Below, piece after piece: positions 27,363-36,245 of a stretch of 64,000 nt of DNA. The stretch covers positions 248,001 through 312,000 of the forward strand of contig CAWEBF010000009.1 in assembly GCA_963807235.1 (NCBI GenBank), given 5' to 3'. The translations under genes were made by a program, and so were the position numbers. The notes below the pieces were generated by a model that worked only from the letters and a program-made list of their open reading frames with translations, was not told the DNA's origin and made no database searches. Every line of letters starts with the position of its first letter. Position 1 is the stretch's first letter. This DNA comes from CAWEBF01 sp963807235. Lineage in GTDB: Bacteria; Acidobacteriota; Vicinamibacteria; Vicinamibacterales; UBA2999.

Positions 27363-28419
27363 ATGCCGGATTTCCGCGCCGCGAGCGAGGTCATTCGCGA
27401 GGCCATCGCACGGCGCGTCTTTCCAGGCGCCGTCGTCGAAGTGGGCTCCCCCACCCAACCAGTCTGGCAGGCGGCATTCGGGACGCTGACCTACGACGCT
27501 GGAGCCGAGCCCGTCCGTCTCGATTCGATCTACGACCTCGCGTCGCTGACCAAGGTCCTGGCCACCGCCACGGTCGCGATGCGCAGCGTCGAGAACGGGC
27601 GCCTGGGGCTCGACGACGCCGTCGCCGCGCATCTGCCGCAGTGGTCCGAGTGCCGACCGGGCCGGCGTCACGATCCGGGACCTGCTGTCGCACTGCTCGG
27701 GGCTGCCGGATCACCGGCCGCTCTTTCAGGACGCCGAGGGCGAACCGGCCTTCGTGCGGGCGATCTGCGGGTTGCCGCTGGAGTATGCGCCCAGGAGCCG
27801 CGCGGTCTACAGCGACCTCGGGTTCATCCTGCTCGGGAGCCTCGTGGCTCAGGGGTCGTCGCTCGAGGATCGGTTCGCGGCCTTCTGGCCTCAGGCGGGC
27901 TCGGGCGAGGAGCTGCAGTTCCAGCCCCCCGTCCGGTGGAGGCCCCGCATCGCCCCGACGGAGATCGACCCGTGGCGCGGCCGCCTGCTCGTGGGCGAGG
28001 TGCACGACGAGAACTGCTTCGCGATGGGCGGCGTGGGGGGCCACGCGGGGCTCTTCGGAACGGCGTCCGCCGTCGGCGCGTTCGCGCGCCACGTGCTCCA
28101 GGTGCTCGACGGCCGGACCGGTGCGTTCTCGCGAGCGTCCGCCATCGAGTTCACCACCCGCCGTCCCGACGTGGCGCACAGCTCGCGGGCGCTCGGCTGG
28201 GACACGATGCTGCCGACGTCGTCATGCGGCACGCTGATGTCGGCGCGCGCGTTCGGCCATACCGGGTTCACCGGTACGAGCCTGTGGCTCGACCCCGAGG
28301 CTGGCTGTTACGTGGTGCTGCTCTCGAACCGCGTCCACCCGTCACGCGAAGGCGACGGCATTGCGACTGTCCGGCCAGCGTTCCACGACGCCGTGATGGA
28401 GGAATGGAGCCGGCGCTGA
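27363..28419 (+). CDS. Serine beta-lactamase-like hydrolase, frameshifted
   Basis: ATG 27363. Class C/esterase-type fold: SLTK (SxxK nucleophile motif), then after a frame change near 27655 DLLSHCSGLP, YSDLGF (YxN-like with Asp in place of Asn) and HTGFTG in the position of KTG. About 350 residues with no clear signal peptide. Proteins of this family act as beta-lactamases, D-Ala peptidases or esterases; the substrate is not predictable. Location 9 bp after murQ suggests a role in peptidoglycan recycling (inference). The 3' end converges with the secretion operon. Confidence 0.75.
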
Positions 28420-28426
28420 GCGGGCC

Positions 28427-29242
28427 TTAGCGGCCAGGCGTGGGTGGCCTGAAGCCGCGGCCGCCGTCGCCGCCCGGTGGCCGGAACGTGCCAGGACCGG
28501 CGCCACCGGGGCGTCCCGGACCAGACCCTGGGCCCGTGCCCCGCTCACCACGGCCTCCGCGTCCTGCGCCAGGCGCCTGGGCGCCAGCGCCTGCTCCCTC
28601 GCCTGCCTGCAGCTGGCGCTGCACGGCGATGAACGTCCACTCGTTGTAGGCGCCGCGGCCGTTGTAGAGGCGCAGCGACTTCTCGGTGCTCTTGCTGGCG
28701 ACGCCCGTGATGCCGCCGCCGCCACCTCCGATGGTGCCGACGCTCGTTCCACCTCGCCCCTGCTGCGCCTGGGCGGCGAAGCTGTTGAAGGCGCTCTGCG
28801 CGCTGCCGAAGGTGCCGGCGCCACTCGCCCCGCTTCCCGTGCCGGTTCCCGTGCCGCCGGGTCCGCCGGTGCGTCCGGGTCCGGCCGGACCGGGACCGGC
28901 CTGGCCGGCTGCGCCGGTCAGCGCCTGGAACTCGCCGCCGGTGATCGGATCCAAATACTTTTTGCGGAGGAAGCGCTCGTTCACCAGCACGTCGATGCTG
29001 GGTGGGAGCGCGTTGGCGTACTTGCGCTGGAACATGGCGATTGCGCGCGCGTACTGTTCGCCGCGAAACACCAGTTCGTCCTCGCGGGCGCGCTTGGCCT
29101 GCGTGGACCACACCGGCATGGCGACCGTCATCATCACGGCCATGACGGACAGTCCGACGAGCAGCGCCGCCATGGCGTAGCCCCGCTCGCCGGCGAGACG
29201 GCCCCGGCCAGGGATCGGTCGCCGGCCGGGGCTGCTATGCAT
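28427..29242 (-). CDS. Gly/Pro-rich pseudopilin-like secretion protein
   Basis: ATG 29242 (271 residues). The N-terminus has a basic leader, then GYAMAALLVGLSVMAVMMTVAMPVW, a pilin-like hydrophobic helix, although the cleavage context (RGYAMAAL) lacks the usual +5 Glu. The residues LPPSIDVLVNERFLRKKYLDPITG are as in GspG-type pseudopilins. Two low-complexity Gly/Pro/Ala stretches follow, roughly 125-180 and the last ~55 residues. It is the last gene of the minus-strand secretion/pilus operon, starting 3 bp after the lipoprotein stop. The Gly-rich insertions are unusual for pseudopilins. Confidence 0.7.
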   Translation of the reverse strand: MHSSPGRRPIPGRGRLAGERGYAMAALLVGLSVMAVMMTVAMPVWSTQAKRAREDELVFRGEQYARAIAMFQRKYANALPPSIDVLVNERFLRKKYLDPITGGEFQALTGAAGQAGPGPAGPGRTGGPGGTGTGTGSGASGAGTFGSAQSAFNSFAAQAQQGRGGTSVGTIGGGGGGITGVASKSTEKSLRLYNGRGAYNEWTFIAVQRQLQAGEGAGAGAQAPGAGRGGRGERGTGPGSGPGRPGGAGPGTFRPPGGDGGRGFRPPTPGR

Positions 29243-29244
29243 GG

Positions 29245-30240
29245 CTAGAAGGCGCCGACGAGGATCTCCGTCACCGCCGAGACCGTCTGACCGTTGGACA
29301 GCGAGACCTCGACCTCCACCACTCGCCGTACCGACGGCGTGGTGTAAACGTGGGAGATGGTATTGCCGCTCGTCGTTGCCGAGACGTCGTCGCCGAAATT
29401 CCACCGGAACGACACGGGCCTGGCCTCGTTCGTCTCTCCGCCGGTCACGGTCACGGTCGCTACGAAGCTGAAGCTCTGGCCGATTCCCACGACAGCTGTC
29501 GCGGGGGTAGCCGCCAGGGTCACGGATGCGACCGGTGGCGCTTCCCGGCGAACAATGGCGACCGTGTTGCTGTCCTTTGTGCCAGCTTTCGCCGACACGC
29601 TGGCAGCGCGGGTCGTGGTCAGGCTGGTCCTGACTTCGCCGTTGCCGTCGGTGATGCCGCTGGTCGGGCTGAGCTGACCTTCCGTCGTCAGGAAGGTCAC
29701 CGGGACGCCCGGCAGGACGCGACCGCCGACTCCGGTGACCGTCGCGGTCAGCTCGACGGTCCCGCCCGTGAAGGGCACCGATAACGTATTGGCTCGGAGC
29801 ACGACCGTTTCCACGGCCGCCGCCCCCACGTTGATCTGAACTCCGTTGGATGGCGTGGTGCCCGCGGCTGGTGTCCCGGCGCCGGCAATGCTTCCGGATA
29901 CGGCCCGTATATCCGCCACACCCGACACGTCGCCGGCGTGAAACGTCGTGATGGCCATGCCGTTCCTGGTCTGGACGTCGACCGGATCCATACGCCCGAG
30001 ATTGGTCGTGAACCGGACTGTGGTGCCGTTCTGAACCGGCGTGCCGCCGCCTTCGGAGACGACTGCCGTGATCTCGGTTGAACCGCCGACCGGCAGCACC
30101 AAGGACGCGGACGTCACCGTGACCGTCGAGTTCTGCGGCGCGGTCAGCGGCATCTTGTCGCAGGCGACGACCGCCAATTGGGCCAGGGCCAACAGCGCGG
30201 CACCGATTAGCCGTGCGCGGTTTCGAACGTCGTTTCGCAT
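29245..30240 (-). CDS. Lipoprotein with bacterial Ig-like (Big) and PKD-type domains
   Basis: ATG 30240; 331 residues. Signal peptide ends in a lipobox (LAVVAC), so it is probably lipidated. At least two Ig-like modules follow, containing VTVTSASLVLPVGGSTEITAVV and TVELTATVTGVGGRVLPGVPV with GNGEVRTSLTTTRAASVSA. A PKD-like module with VSFRWNFGDDVSATTSGNTISHVY closes the protein. Such domains mediate adhesion or scaffold surface proteins. It lies between two pseudopilin genes (6 bp and 3 bp spacing), so it is likely a surface or periplasmic part of the same machine. Confidence 0.78.
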   Translation of the reverse strand: MRNDVRNRARLIGAALLALAQLAVVACDKMPLTAPQNSTVTVTSASLVLPVGGSTEITAVVSEGGGTPVQNGTTVRFTTNLGRMDPVDVQTRNGMAITTFHAGDVSGVADIRAVSGSIAGAGTPAAGTTPSNGVQINVGAAAVETVVLRANTLSVPFTGGTVELTATVTGVGGRVLPGVPVTFLTTEGQLSPTSGITDGNGEVRTSLTTTRAASVSAKAGTKDSNTVAIVRREAPPVASVTLAATPATAVVGIGQSFSFVATVTVTGGETNEARPVSFRWNFGDDVSATTSGNTISHVYTTPSVRRVVEVEVSLSNGQTVSAVTEILVGAF

Positions 30241-30245
30241 GATCC

Positions 30246-30683
30246 TCACCAGTTTGCGTAGGGCGTCCCGTCGAGCCCGCTCAACTCCGACCCGCTCTTC
30301 ACGTCGAAGATGCCCGGCTCGGTCGCCACGTTGCCCGCTTCCAGCTCCGACATCGTCGTCTGCCACGTGTCGGCACTGGCCGTGAACGGATCCACCGGAA
30401 TCGCGCGGATGTATTTGTCGGCCACCAGCGACTCGAGCGTCGGCGGATACTTGTTCTTGTCCGCGTAGTACCGATCGATCGCGTCGCGCAGCCGGAAGAG
30501 GTCTTCCTTGAGCACGGCCTCTTTGCTGCGCGTCACGCTGTTCCCGTACATCGAGAGGCCCACGCCAGCGAGCGTCACGATGAGCGTCATCACGATCATG
30601 AGTTCCATGAGCGTGAAGCCGGCGTCGGCGGCGATGCCGGCGAGGCGACGCGTCCGGGTGGATGGTCGTGCGGTCATTACCAA
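30246..30683 (-). CDS. Type II secretion/type IV pilus major pseudopilin (GspG-like)
   Basis: 145 residues. Class III leader with cleavage AG^FTLMELMIVMTLIV, including Glu at +5, followed by a helix with RSKEAVLKEDLFRLRDAIDRYYADK and a short C-terminal domain with PPTLESLV and the YIRAIPVDPFT loop typical of GspG. It ends in a GLDGTPYANW tail almost shared with the next gene upstream (GLDGTKYKDW). Prepilin peptidase is not encoded in this window. Confidence 0.88.
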   Translation of the reverse strand: MVMTARPSTRTRRLAGIAADAGFTLMELMIVMTLIVTLAGVGLSMYGNSVTRSKEAVLKEDLFRLRDAIDRYYADKNKYPPTLESLVADKYIRAIPVDPFTASADTWQTTMSELEAGNVATEPGIFDVKSGSELSGLDGTPYANW

Positions 30684-30690
30684 TCAGTCC

Positions 30691-31173
30691 TTACCAGTCT
30701 TTGTATTTCGTGCCGTCGAGTCCCGTGCCCTGGCTCTTGGTGTACACGTCGAACACGTTCCGGCCGCCCCACGATGTGGAGTCCGGACGATCCTGGTACG
30801 CGCGCATCCCCCACTCCGTGGAGTTGGTCATCGGATCGATGGGCACGCGGCGCAGGAACTTGAGCTTCCGGCCGGATGCGTCGTTGGCCGGCGTGACGCC
30901 CTCGACCAGCGTCGCGAGATCGGGCGGGTATCCCTCGCTGCCAGGCGTCAACTCCGTCGTGGGAATCTGCCCGATATCGACGGCGTCCTTGAACTTGTCG
31001 ATGGCCGTACGCATCTCCCGCAGCGTGCGGCGCAGCTCCGCCTCCCGCTGCCGCTGCGAGGCAACCTGTGCGAGCGGCAGTGCCGCCGACGCCAGCACGA
31101 AGAGGATGCTGATGACGACGAGCAGCTCGATGAAGCTGTAGCCGTCCTGGAGGGTCCGTGTCGCCCGGAACAT
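30691..31173 (-). CDS. GspG-like pseudopilin, second copy
   Basis: 160 residues from ATG 31173, two bases after the secretin stop. Prepilin motif DG^YSFIELLVVISILFVLASAALP with +5 Glu, then REAELRRTLREMRTAIDKFKDA and the GspG-type RRVPIDPMTNSTEWG loop. Sequence and layout resemble the pseudopilin at 30246-30683, pointing to duplication. Spacing of 7 bp to that gene supports a single operon. Confidence 0.87.
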   Translation of the reverse strand: MFRATRTLQDGYSFIELLVVISILFVLASAALPLAQVASQRQREAELRRTLREMRTAIDKFKDAVDIGQIPTTELTPGSEGYPPDLATLVEGVTPANDASGRKLKFLRRVPIDPMTNSTEWGMRAYQDRPDSTSWGGRNVFDVYTKSQGTGLDGTKYKDW

Positions 31174-31175
31174 CG

Positions 31176-33544
31176 TTACCGCACCGTCACCGGTGTTACC
31201 GGGGCGAACTGGAGCGCCAAGGGCGCTCCGCCGGGAGCCGTCCCCGTGCCGGTCACCGTCAAGTTGGCTGTCCCGGGCGCCACCGCATCGAAGAGGATGG
31301 CCGCCAGAAGTCCCGTGCCGGCCACGCCGGTCGAGTCGCCCGGCCTGACCACGGCGATGTCGATACGCCCGGCATCGGCCTGGCTGGTCGTGAACGCCGC
31401 CTGCACGCCGCCCGACCGCATGAAGCTGCCTTCCTGCACGCTGCGCACGCGCAGCACGGCCGGGTTGTAGGTGACCGTGAGCGACATCGACGACAGCCGC
31501 GACGCGCCGGTGACCGACACCGGCAGCGTGTAGGGGCCGCCGCCGACGCGGAACTCTCCGCTCGGTGGCGAGATCAGGACTCTGTCCCGACGCACCGCCC
31601 GTGGCGGCGCCCGCCGGGGCCACCGCGGCGGGAGGTGCGGCCGCCGGAGGTGCGCCCGCGGGGGGTGCCGGAGCGGCCGGAGCGGCCGGTGCGACTCCGG
31701 GTGCGACGACTCCAGGCGTGCCGCCTTGAGGTGCAGGCGTGGTGGCCGGGTCTGCCGGATCCGACCCGAGCGGCGCCGGCGGTCCTGAAAGCGCCAGGTT
31801 CTGTTGTGTGCCGATGAAGATCGGCGTCAGATCGCGCGCCGACAGCTCGTGCGTTCGGACGATGCGCGGCGTGAGCAGCATCACGATGTCGGTCTGCTCG
31901 ATGACGTTGTCGTTGGCCGAGAACAGCTGGCGGATGATCGGCAGTCGCAGGATGCCCGGGAAGCCACGGAGCGACCGGCGCTCTCCTTCCTGCAGCAGCC
32001 CGGCCAGCAGATTCGACTCGCCGTCGCGCAGACGCAGCTTGGTCACCACCTTGCGGGACGTGAACGACGGCAGATTCTGGCCCGCGATATTCAAGCCTTC
32101 GCCGAGCGCGCTGTTCTCGATCAGCAGCTCGAGGATGACGTCGCCCTCGAAGGTGACACGCGGCGTGATCTCGACGTTGACGCCCACCGGCCGGTAGGTG
32201 AACGAGGTCAGCGGGTTGAAGGCCGCGCCGCCCTGCGGCCACCGGGGTGAACGTGGTCGAGGGGATGGGCACTTCCTCGCCCAGGTTCAGCGTCAGCTTC
32301 TGCCCTTCGGAGCCCCGTAGCTGCGGCTTCGCAATCAGCTTCGACTCCGAGTCGGTCTCCAGGAACCGGATGACGGCCGACGGCACCGCCAGGTAGAAGT
32401 CCGTCGTATTGACGCCCCTCGAGATGGTGTTGGCGTTGAAGGGGCGCGCCTGTAGTGTGGTTGCCGTACTGGCCGTGCCGTTCCCCCCGGTTGCCGTTGT
32501 GCCCCGCGCATCGGCGTCCGGCGAGAAGACGACGCTCACGGAGTAGTCCCCCAGATCGAGGCCGAACTGCTTGGTCCTCGAGCGGTTGACCTCGAGAATC
32601 TGCACGTCGACCACCACTTCGGCGCGTGGGTTGTCGTTCTGCTCCACGATCCGCTCGATGATCGACATCACGTTCGTGGTCGCGCGCACGGTGACGGTGT
32701 TGGCGGTCTTGTTGGCCACCACCATCGGCTGCACCTGCCCGCCGCCTACGCGGATGATCGTGTTGATGAGCTGCGCCAGTTCAGTTGCGTCCGCGTGCGA
32801 GATGGGGAACGTCCGGATGGCCTGTTCCTCGTACTGGCCGCGCTTCTGGACGTTGTCGGGCACCACGATGATGCTGCGCGGGCTGATCACCTTGTAGAAA
32901 AGCTGGTTCGCCGCCAGGATCTGGTTGAGCGCCTCTTCCAGCGTCACGTTGTCGAGCTGCACCGTGTACATCCGGTCCTGGAACGTGTTGTCGTAGGTCA
33001 CGTTCACGCCGGACGTCATGCCGATGGAGTTCAGGATCTCGCGCAGGCCGGTGTTGTTGAACCGGATGCCCGGCAGCACGGTGGAGAGGTTGAAGAGCGG
33101 CTGCGGGGTTGACTGGCGCGCCGCTTCGGCGCGGAGCTGCTGCAGGTTGTTGCGCGGCGCGGTGGCCTCGGCCTGGTCGCGCAGCTTGCGCTCCAGCTCG
33201 GTGACCTTGCCGGCAATCTGGCGGTTCGGCGGATCGAATTCGCTGGCGCGCCGGTACTCACGCAGGGCTTCGTCCACGATGCCGCGCACCTCGGCGATGC
33301 GTGCAGCGTCGAGGTGTTGCTGCGACGCGGTCAACATCGCGCGCTCGAGCGCAATCTTGTATTCCGCGTTGTCGGGACTCTGCTGCACCGCGCGCCGATA
33401 GTGCTCGACCGCCGTATCCCATTCGCCCGCCCTGGCGGCGCTTTCGCCGTTACCGAACGAGCGGCTGGCGCCGCAACCGGCCGCCAGCACGCCCAGGCAC
33501 AGCAGGAGGGCAAGGAGTCGCACACGTGTCTGTGAAGGCATCAT
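31176..33544 (-). CDS. TPR-secretin-cohesin outer-membrane protein (GspD/PilQ-like), frameshifted
   Basis: ATG 33544. A lipoprotein signal (LAAGC) is followed by a TPR-like region (about 28-115), STN/N0 (about 145-230), N1 (about 235-315) and the secretin core with ELLIENSALGEG and GFPGILRLPIIRQLFS. An Ala/Pro linker and a C-terminal cohesin-like domain (SSMSLTVTYNPAVLRVRSVQEGSFM) close it. Indels near 32232 (+1) and 31578 split the frame. Corrected length is about 785 residues. It should form the outer-membrane ring of the adjacent pilus/T2SS machine. The cohesin tail is the odd part. Confidence 0.85.
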
Positions 33545-34062
33545 TGTCCTGAAAGTCGAATCGTCTGCCGTCCGCGTCCATCGGCATAGACCAGATCGAT
33601 GGAGTCGGTCCCCACGCGCAACACGCGATAGCGACCTTCGATGATATCGCCCTCCCTGCCGTGCATCAGGCCGCCGCGTCCGTCGCTCAAGAGCGCGACG
33701 CGGCCCGAGCGCTGCGGCGCTTCGATCAGGCCGATGAAGCGCAGCGTGATCGGCGGCGGTGGCGGCGGACCGGTCGGTACCGGCGGTGCGGCGAACACCG
33801 GTTCGGGCGGACGCACGACGCGCTGTGGCGGCGGCGGAGGCGGCTGGTAGAAGCGGAACGGGTTGCGCGTGACGCGCGGTGGATCGGTGGCGGTGACGCG
33901 CAGGGCGTCCAGCTTGACGTCGGCAACGGGAGGCTGCTTTGCCGCGGGCGCCGGCGTCCGCCGCGCGGCGCGCGGGCGGTTCTGGGCGGTCGCCACGGCG
34001 CCGGAGAACAGCAATACCGCCGCGGCGGCAGCCAGGACCCGACTCGCGGTAGAGATGATCAT
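33541..34062 (-). CDS. PilP/GspC-like periplasmic protein
   Basis: 173 residues: signal peptide or anchor (about 1-26), a Pro-rich segment (PPPPPP twice), then a small beta domain with ITLRFIGLIEA, VALLSDGRGG and GREGDIIEGRYRVLRVGTDSIDLVY, the pattern of PilP/GspC homology-region domains. Located between the pilO-like gene (4-bp overlap) and the secretin, it probably couples the inner-membrane platform to the secretin. Confidence 0.78.
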   Translation of the reverse strand: MIISTASRVLAAAAAVLLFSGAVATAQNRPRAARRTPAPAAKQPPVADVKLDALRVTATDPPRVTRNPFRFYQPPPPPPQRVVRPPEPVFAAPPVPTGPPPPPPITLRFIGLIEAPQRSGRVALLSDGRGGLMHGREGDIIEGRYRVLRVGTDSIDLVYADGRGRQTIRLSGQ

Positions 34063-34646
34063 GGCTCGACCGCGCCCCGGAAGAACGTGGACAGGGCGAG
34101 GGTGAGCTCGAGGCCTTCTCCAGAGTCGCCCGCGTCGGCCAGCTCCACGTTGTCGATCACCACGAATTCGGGCGCCGTTTCGAGCGCGTGGACGAAGCTG
34201 CGAATCTCCATATAGCTGCCGGCCAGCGACACGTCGGTCTTGAGCCGCGTCAAGGTGCTGTCTCGGTCGTCCACCGGCTCCGACTGGGCCCGCGAGTACC
34301 GCAACCCATGCTCGCGCGCCAACTGGGCGATGCGCAGGTGCGTCAGGCGGCGCGCGCTGGCCAGGTCGCGGGGCAGAACCGACGTGTAGAACGTGCCCAG
34401 CTCGGTGACGGCGCGATCCTTCCCGGCAAGGGTGCCCGTGACGGTGCCGTTTTCCTCGCGCGCGGCCACCAGTGCCTTTGAGGCCGACGCGTTTCGATCG
34501 GACACGTTCGCGACCCGCTGGGACAGCGGGTAGACGCCGAACGCGAACAGCAGCACGTTCACGCCGAGGCCGACCAGCAGCATCAGCAGCACGCGCTTGT
34601 TCTCGCCGATGATGCGCGCGACGAGCGGCGACACCAGGTTAGTCAT
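34059..34646 (-). CDS. pilO: PilO-like inner-membrane assembly protein
   Basis: 195 residues. ATG 34646 is chosen because GGAGGAG stands just upstream; it overlaps the pilN-like 3' end by 8 bp. One transmembrane helix (VLLMLLVGLGVNVLLFAFGVYPL), a coiled coil, then a ferredoxin-like domain with SYMEIRSFVHALETAPEFVVIDNVEL, a PilO hallmark. It forms a PilN-PilO heterodimer around the assembly ATPase platform. Confidence 0.86.
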   Translation of the reverse strand: MTNLVSPLVARIIGENKRVLLMLLVGLGVNVLLFAFGVYPLSQRVANVSDRNASASKALVAAREENGTVTGTLAGKDRAVTELGTFYTSVLPRDLASARRLTHLRIAQLAREHGLRYSRAQSEPVDDRDSTLTRLKTDVSLAGSYMEIRSFVHALETAPEFVVIDNVELADAGDSGEGLELTLALSTFFRGAVEP

Positions 34647-35283
34647 GCCGCTCTCCTCCGTTGACCGCGGCGCGTGCCGAGGCCGGGGCCGGGGCCGACT
34701 GCTCGTCCGCCGTCGTGGCCGCCACGGGCGTCCCGGGGAAGTACTGGCCATCGAGCACGGCCTCGATGAGACCGTCGTCTGTCGTCTCCTCCTCGGTCGG
34801 CAGCACGTTCCTGAAGGTTCCCAGCGCCTCCAGCGCTTCGATGAAGCCGTCCACGGCCTCGATCCGGCGCGACTGCACGGCCACGCTCACGGCAAAGGTT
34901 CCGTCCGGTTCGCGGCGAGGCTGGACGGCGGTGATCCGGACGTCGCTCGGGAGCGCCGCCTCGAACTGCGCAAACAGCGTCGTCCACGAAAAGGCCCGCC
35001 GGTCGATGATGGCGTTGGCTTCCCTGGCCGCGGCGGCCACCGAGTCGATCTCGGTCTGGTCGATGCGGGACCGCACCTGCGCGGCCTCGCGCGTGAGGCG
35101 CTCGGCTTCGTTCTCGGCGGAGACCGCGTCGGCACTGAGGCTGCGCTGCTCACTGGTGAGGCGCGCGAGCTGGACGACGTTGTAGGCCGTGGCCAGGCTC
35201 ACGAGTGCGGCCAGCACGCCGATAATCGCGCGCACGGCGCGGACGTTGTAGAACGGTCGGGTCGAGAGGTTGGTGGTCAGCAT
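34639..35283 (-). CDS. pilN: PilN-like inner-membrane assembly protein
   Basis: 214 residues from ATG 35283, which overlaps the pilM TGA. The cytoplasmic N-terminus contains the PilM-binding motif type LSTRPFYN (NLSTRPF), followed by a transmembrane helix and coiled coil, and a periplasmic domain with SWTTLFAQFEAALPSDVRITAVQP, typical of PilN. The NLxxRPF match and gene order make the call firm. Confidence 0.9.
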   Translation of the reverse strand: MLTTNLSTRPFYNVRAVRAIIGVLAALVSLATAYNVVQLARLTSEQRSLSADAVSAENEAERLTREAAQVRSRIDQTEIDSVAAAAREANAIIDRRAFSWTTLFAQFEAALPSDVRITAVQPRREPDGTFAVSVAVQSRRIEAVDGFIEALEALGTFRNVLPTEEETTDDGLIEAVLDGQYFPGTPVAATTADEQSAPAPASARAAVNGGERHD

Positions 35284-36245
35284 CACGCGGCCTGGACTTC
35301 CTGGCGCGTCCGCAGGAGCATGCCGACGAGCGGCGCCACGCGGCCCATGTTTTCGGGGGCCGCGCTCAGCCGATCCGGGAGCAGCGCGATCCTCGTGGGG
35401 TCGATGGGTTCGACCGGCGTACCGAGGTGCTCCTCGAGGCCGCGGCGGGCCACTTCCACGTCGGTGCCAGTACGGCCGGTGCCGCCGACCAGCACGCGGG
35501 AAAAGCCCTGGCCCGACAGGCGATCCTGGTAGTACATCGTCGTCTGGTGCACGAGATCGGCGAAGGGATCCCCGTCCCCTTCAGGCTTGCTCCGGAAATA
35601 GATGACGTCACCGCCGCGCATGATGACGATCGAGGTGTAGTCCGAGCGCATGTGCACCACGAGCCAGTCCCCCGTCGGCACTCGGCCGCTCGACAGGAAG
35701 CAGTTCACGACGCTGAACGACGCCAGATCCACGATGCCGGCGTACAGGCCGGCCTCCTCGCAGACACCCTCGTATTCGCGCACGGTGTCGCGCCGCGCCA
35801 GCGCCACGACGAACTCGCGGCCGCCGTCGGCGGGCGCTCCCGGGGCGTGGGTCACGCACGCTTCCTCGATCGGAAACGGCGCGGACTTCTTGAGATGCCA
35901 CCGGATCAGCGCATCCAGATCGGCGCGCGCCGCCGGCACCTGGTCGAACTTGATCAGCGACACGCGGGAGGCGACATCGGGCACCACCAGGGCCACGCGG
36001 CGTGGCCGCGATCCCAGTCTCGAGATCACCGATTGGATGGCGGAGACCACGGCCGCCCGGTTGGGAATGTTCTGGCCGGAGAGCGACGGGGTCAGCGCCC
36101 CGGCCGGGAGCGGCTCGTAGGCGAAGGCCTCGATGACCGATTCTGCGCCGCGCGTGCCGATCACGGCCGCCGACACCGCGTCGGCCGCGAGCTCCAACGC
36201 CGCGTCGGGCGGCGGACTGGCGAGCCAGGAAGTCAAAATGCTCAT
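35283..36245 (-). CDS. pilM: PilM-like actin-fold assembly protein
   Basis: 320 residues, cytoplasmic actin/FtsA-like fold. Visible signatures: VALVVPDVASRVSLIKFDQVP, LIRWHLKKSAPFPIEEA and LVVHMRSDYTSIVIMRGGDVIYFRS, which match PilM-type proteins that bind PilN. It overlaps the assembly ATPase gene by 4 bp (ATGA). It likely links the cytoplasmic ATPase to PilNO. Confidence 0.88.
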   Translation of the reverse strand: MSILTSWLASPPPDAALELAADAVSAAVIGTRGAESVIEAFAYEPLPAGALTPSLSGQNIPNRAAVVSAIQSVISRLGSRPRRVALVVPDVASRVSLIKFDQVPAARADLDALIRWHLKKSAPFPIEEACVTHAPGAPADGGREFVVALARRDTVREYEGVCEEAGLYAGIVDLASFSVVNCFLSSGRVPTGDWLVVHMRSDYTSIVIMRGGDVIYFRSKPEGDGDPFADLVHQTTMYYQDRLSGQGFSRVLVGGTGRTGTDVEVARRGLEEHLGTPVEPIDPTRIALLPDRLSAAPENMGRVAPLVGMLLRTRQEVQAA

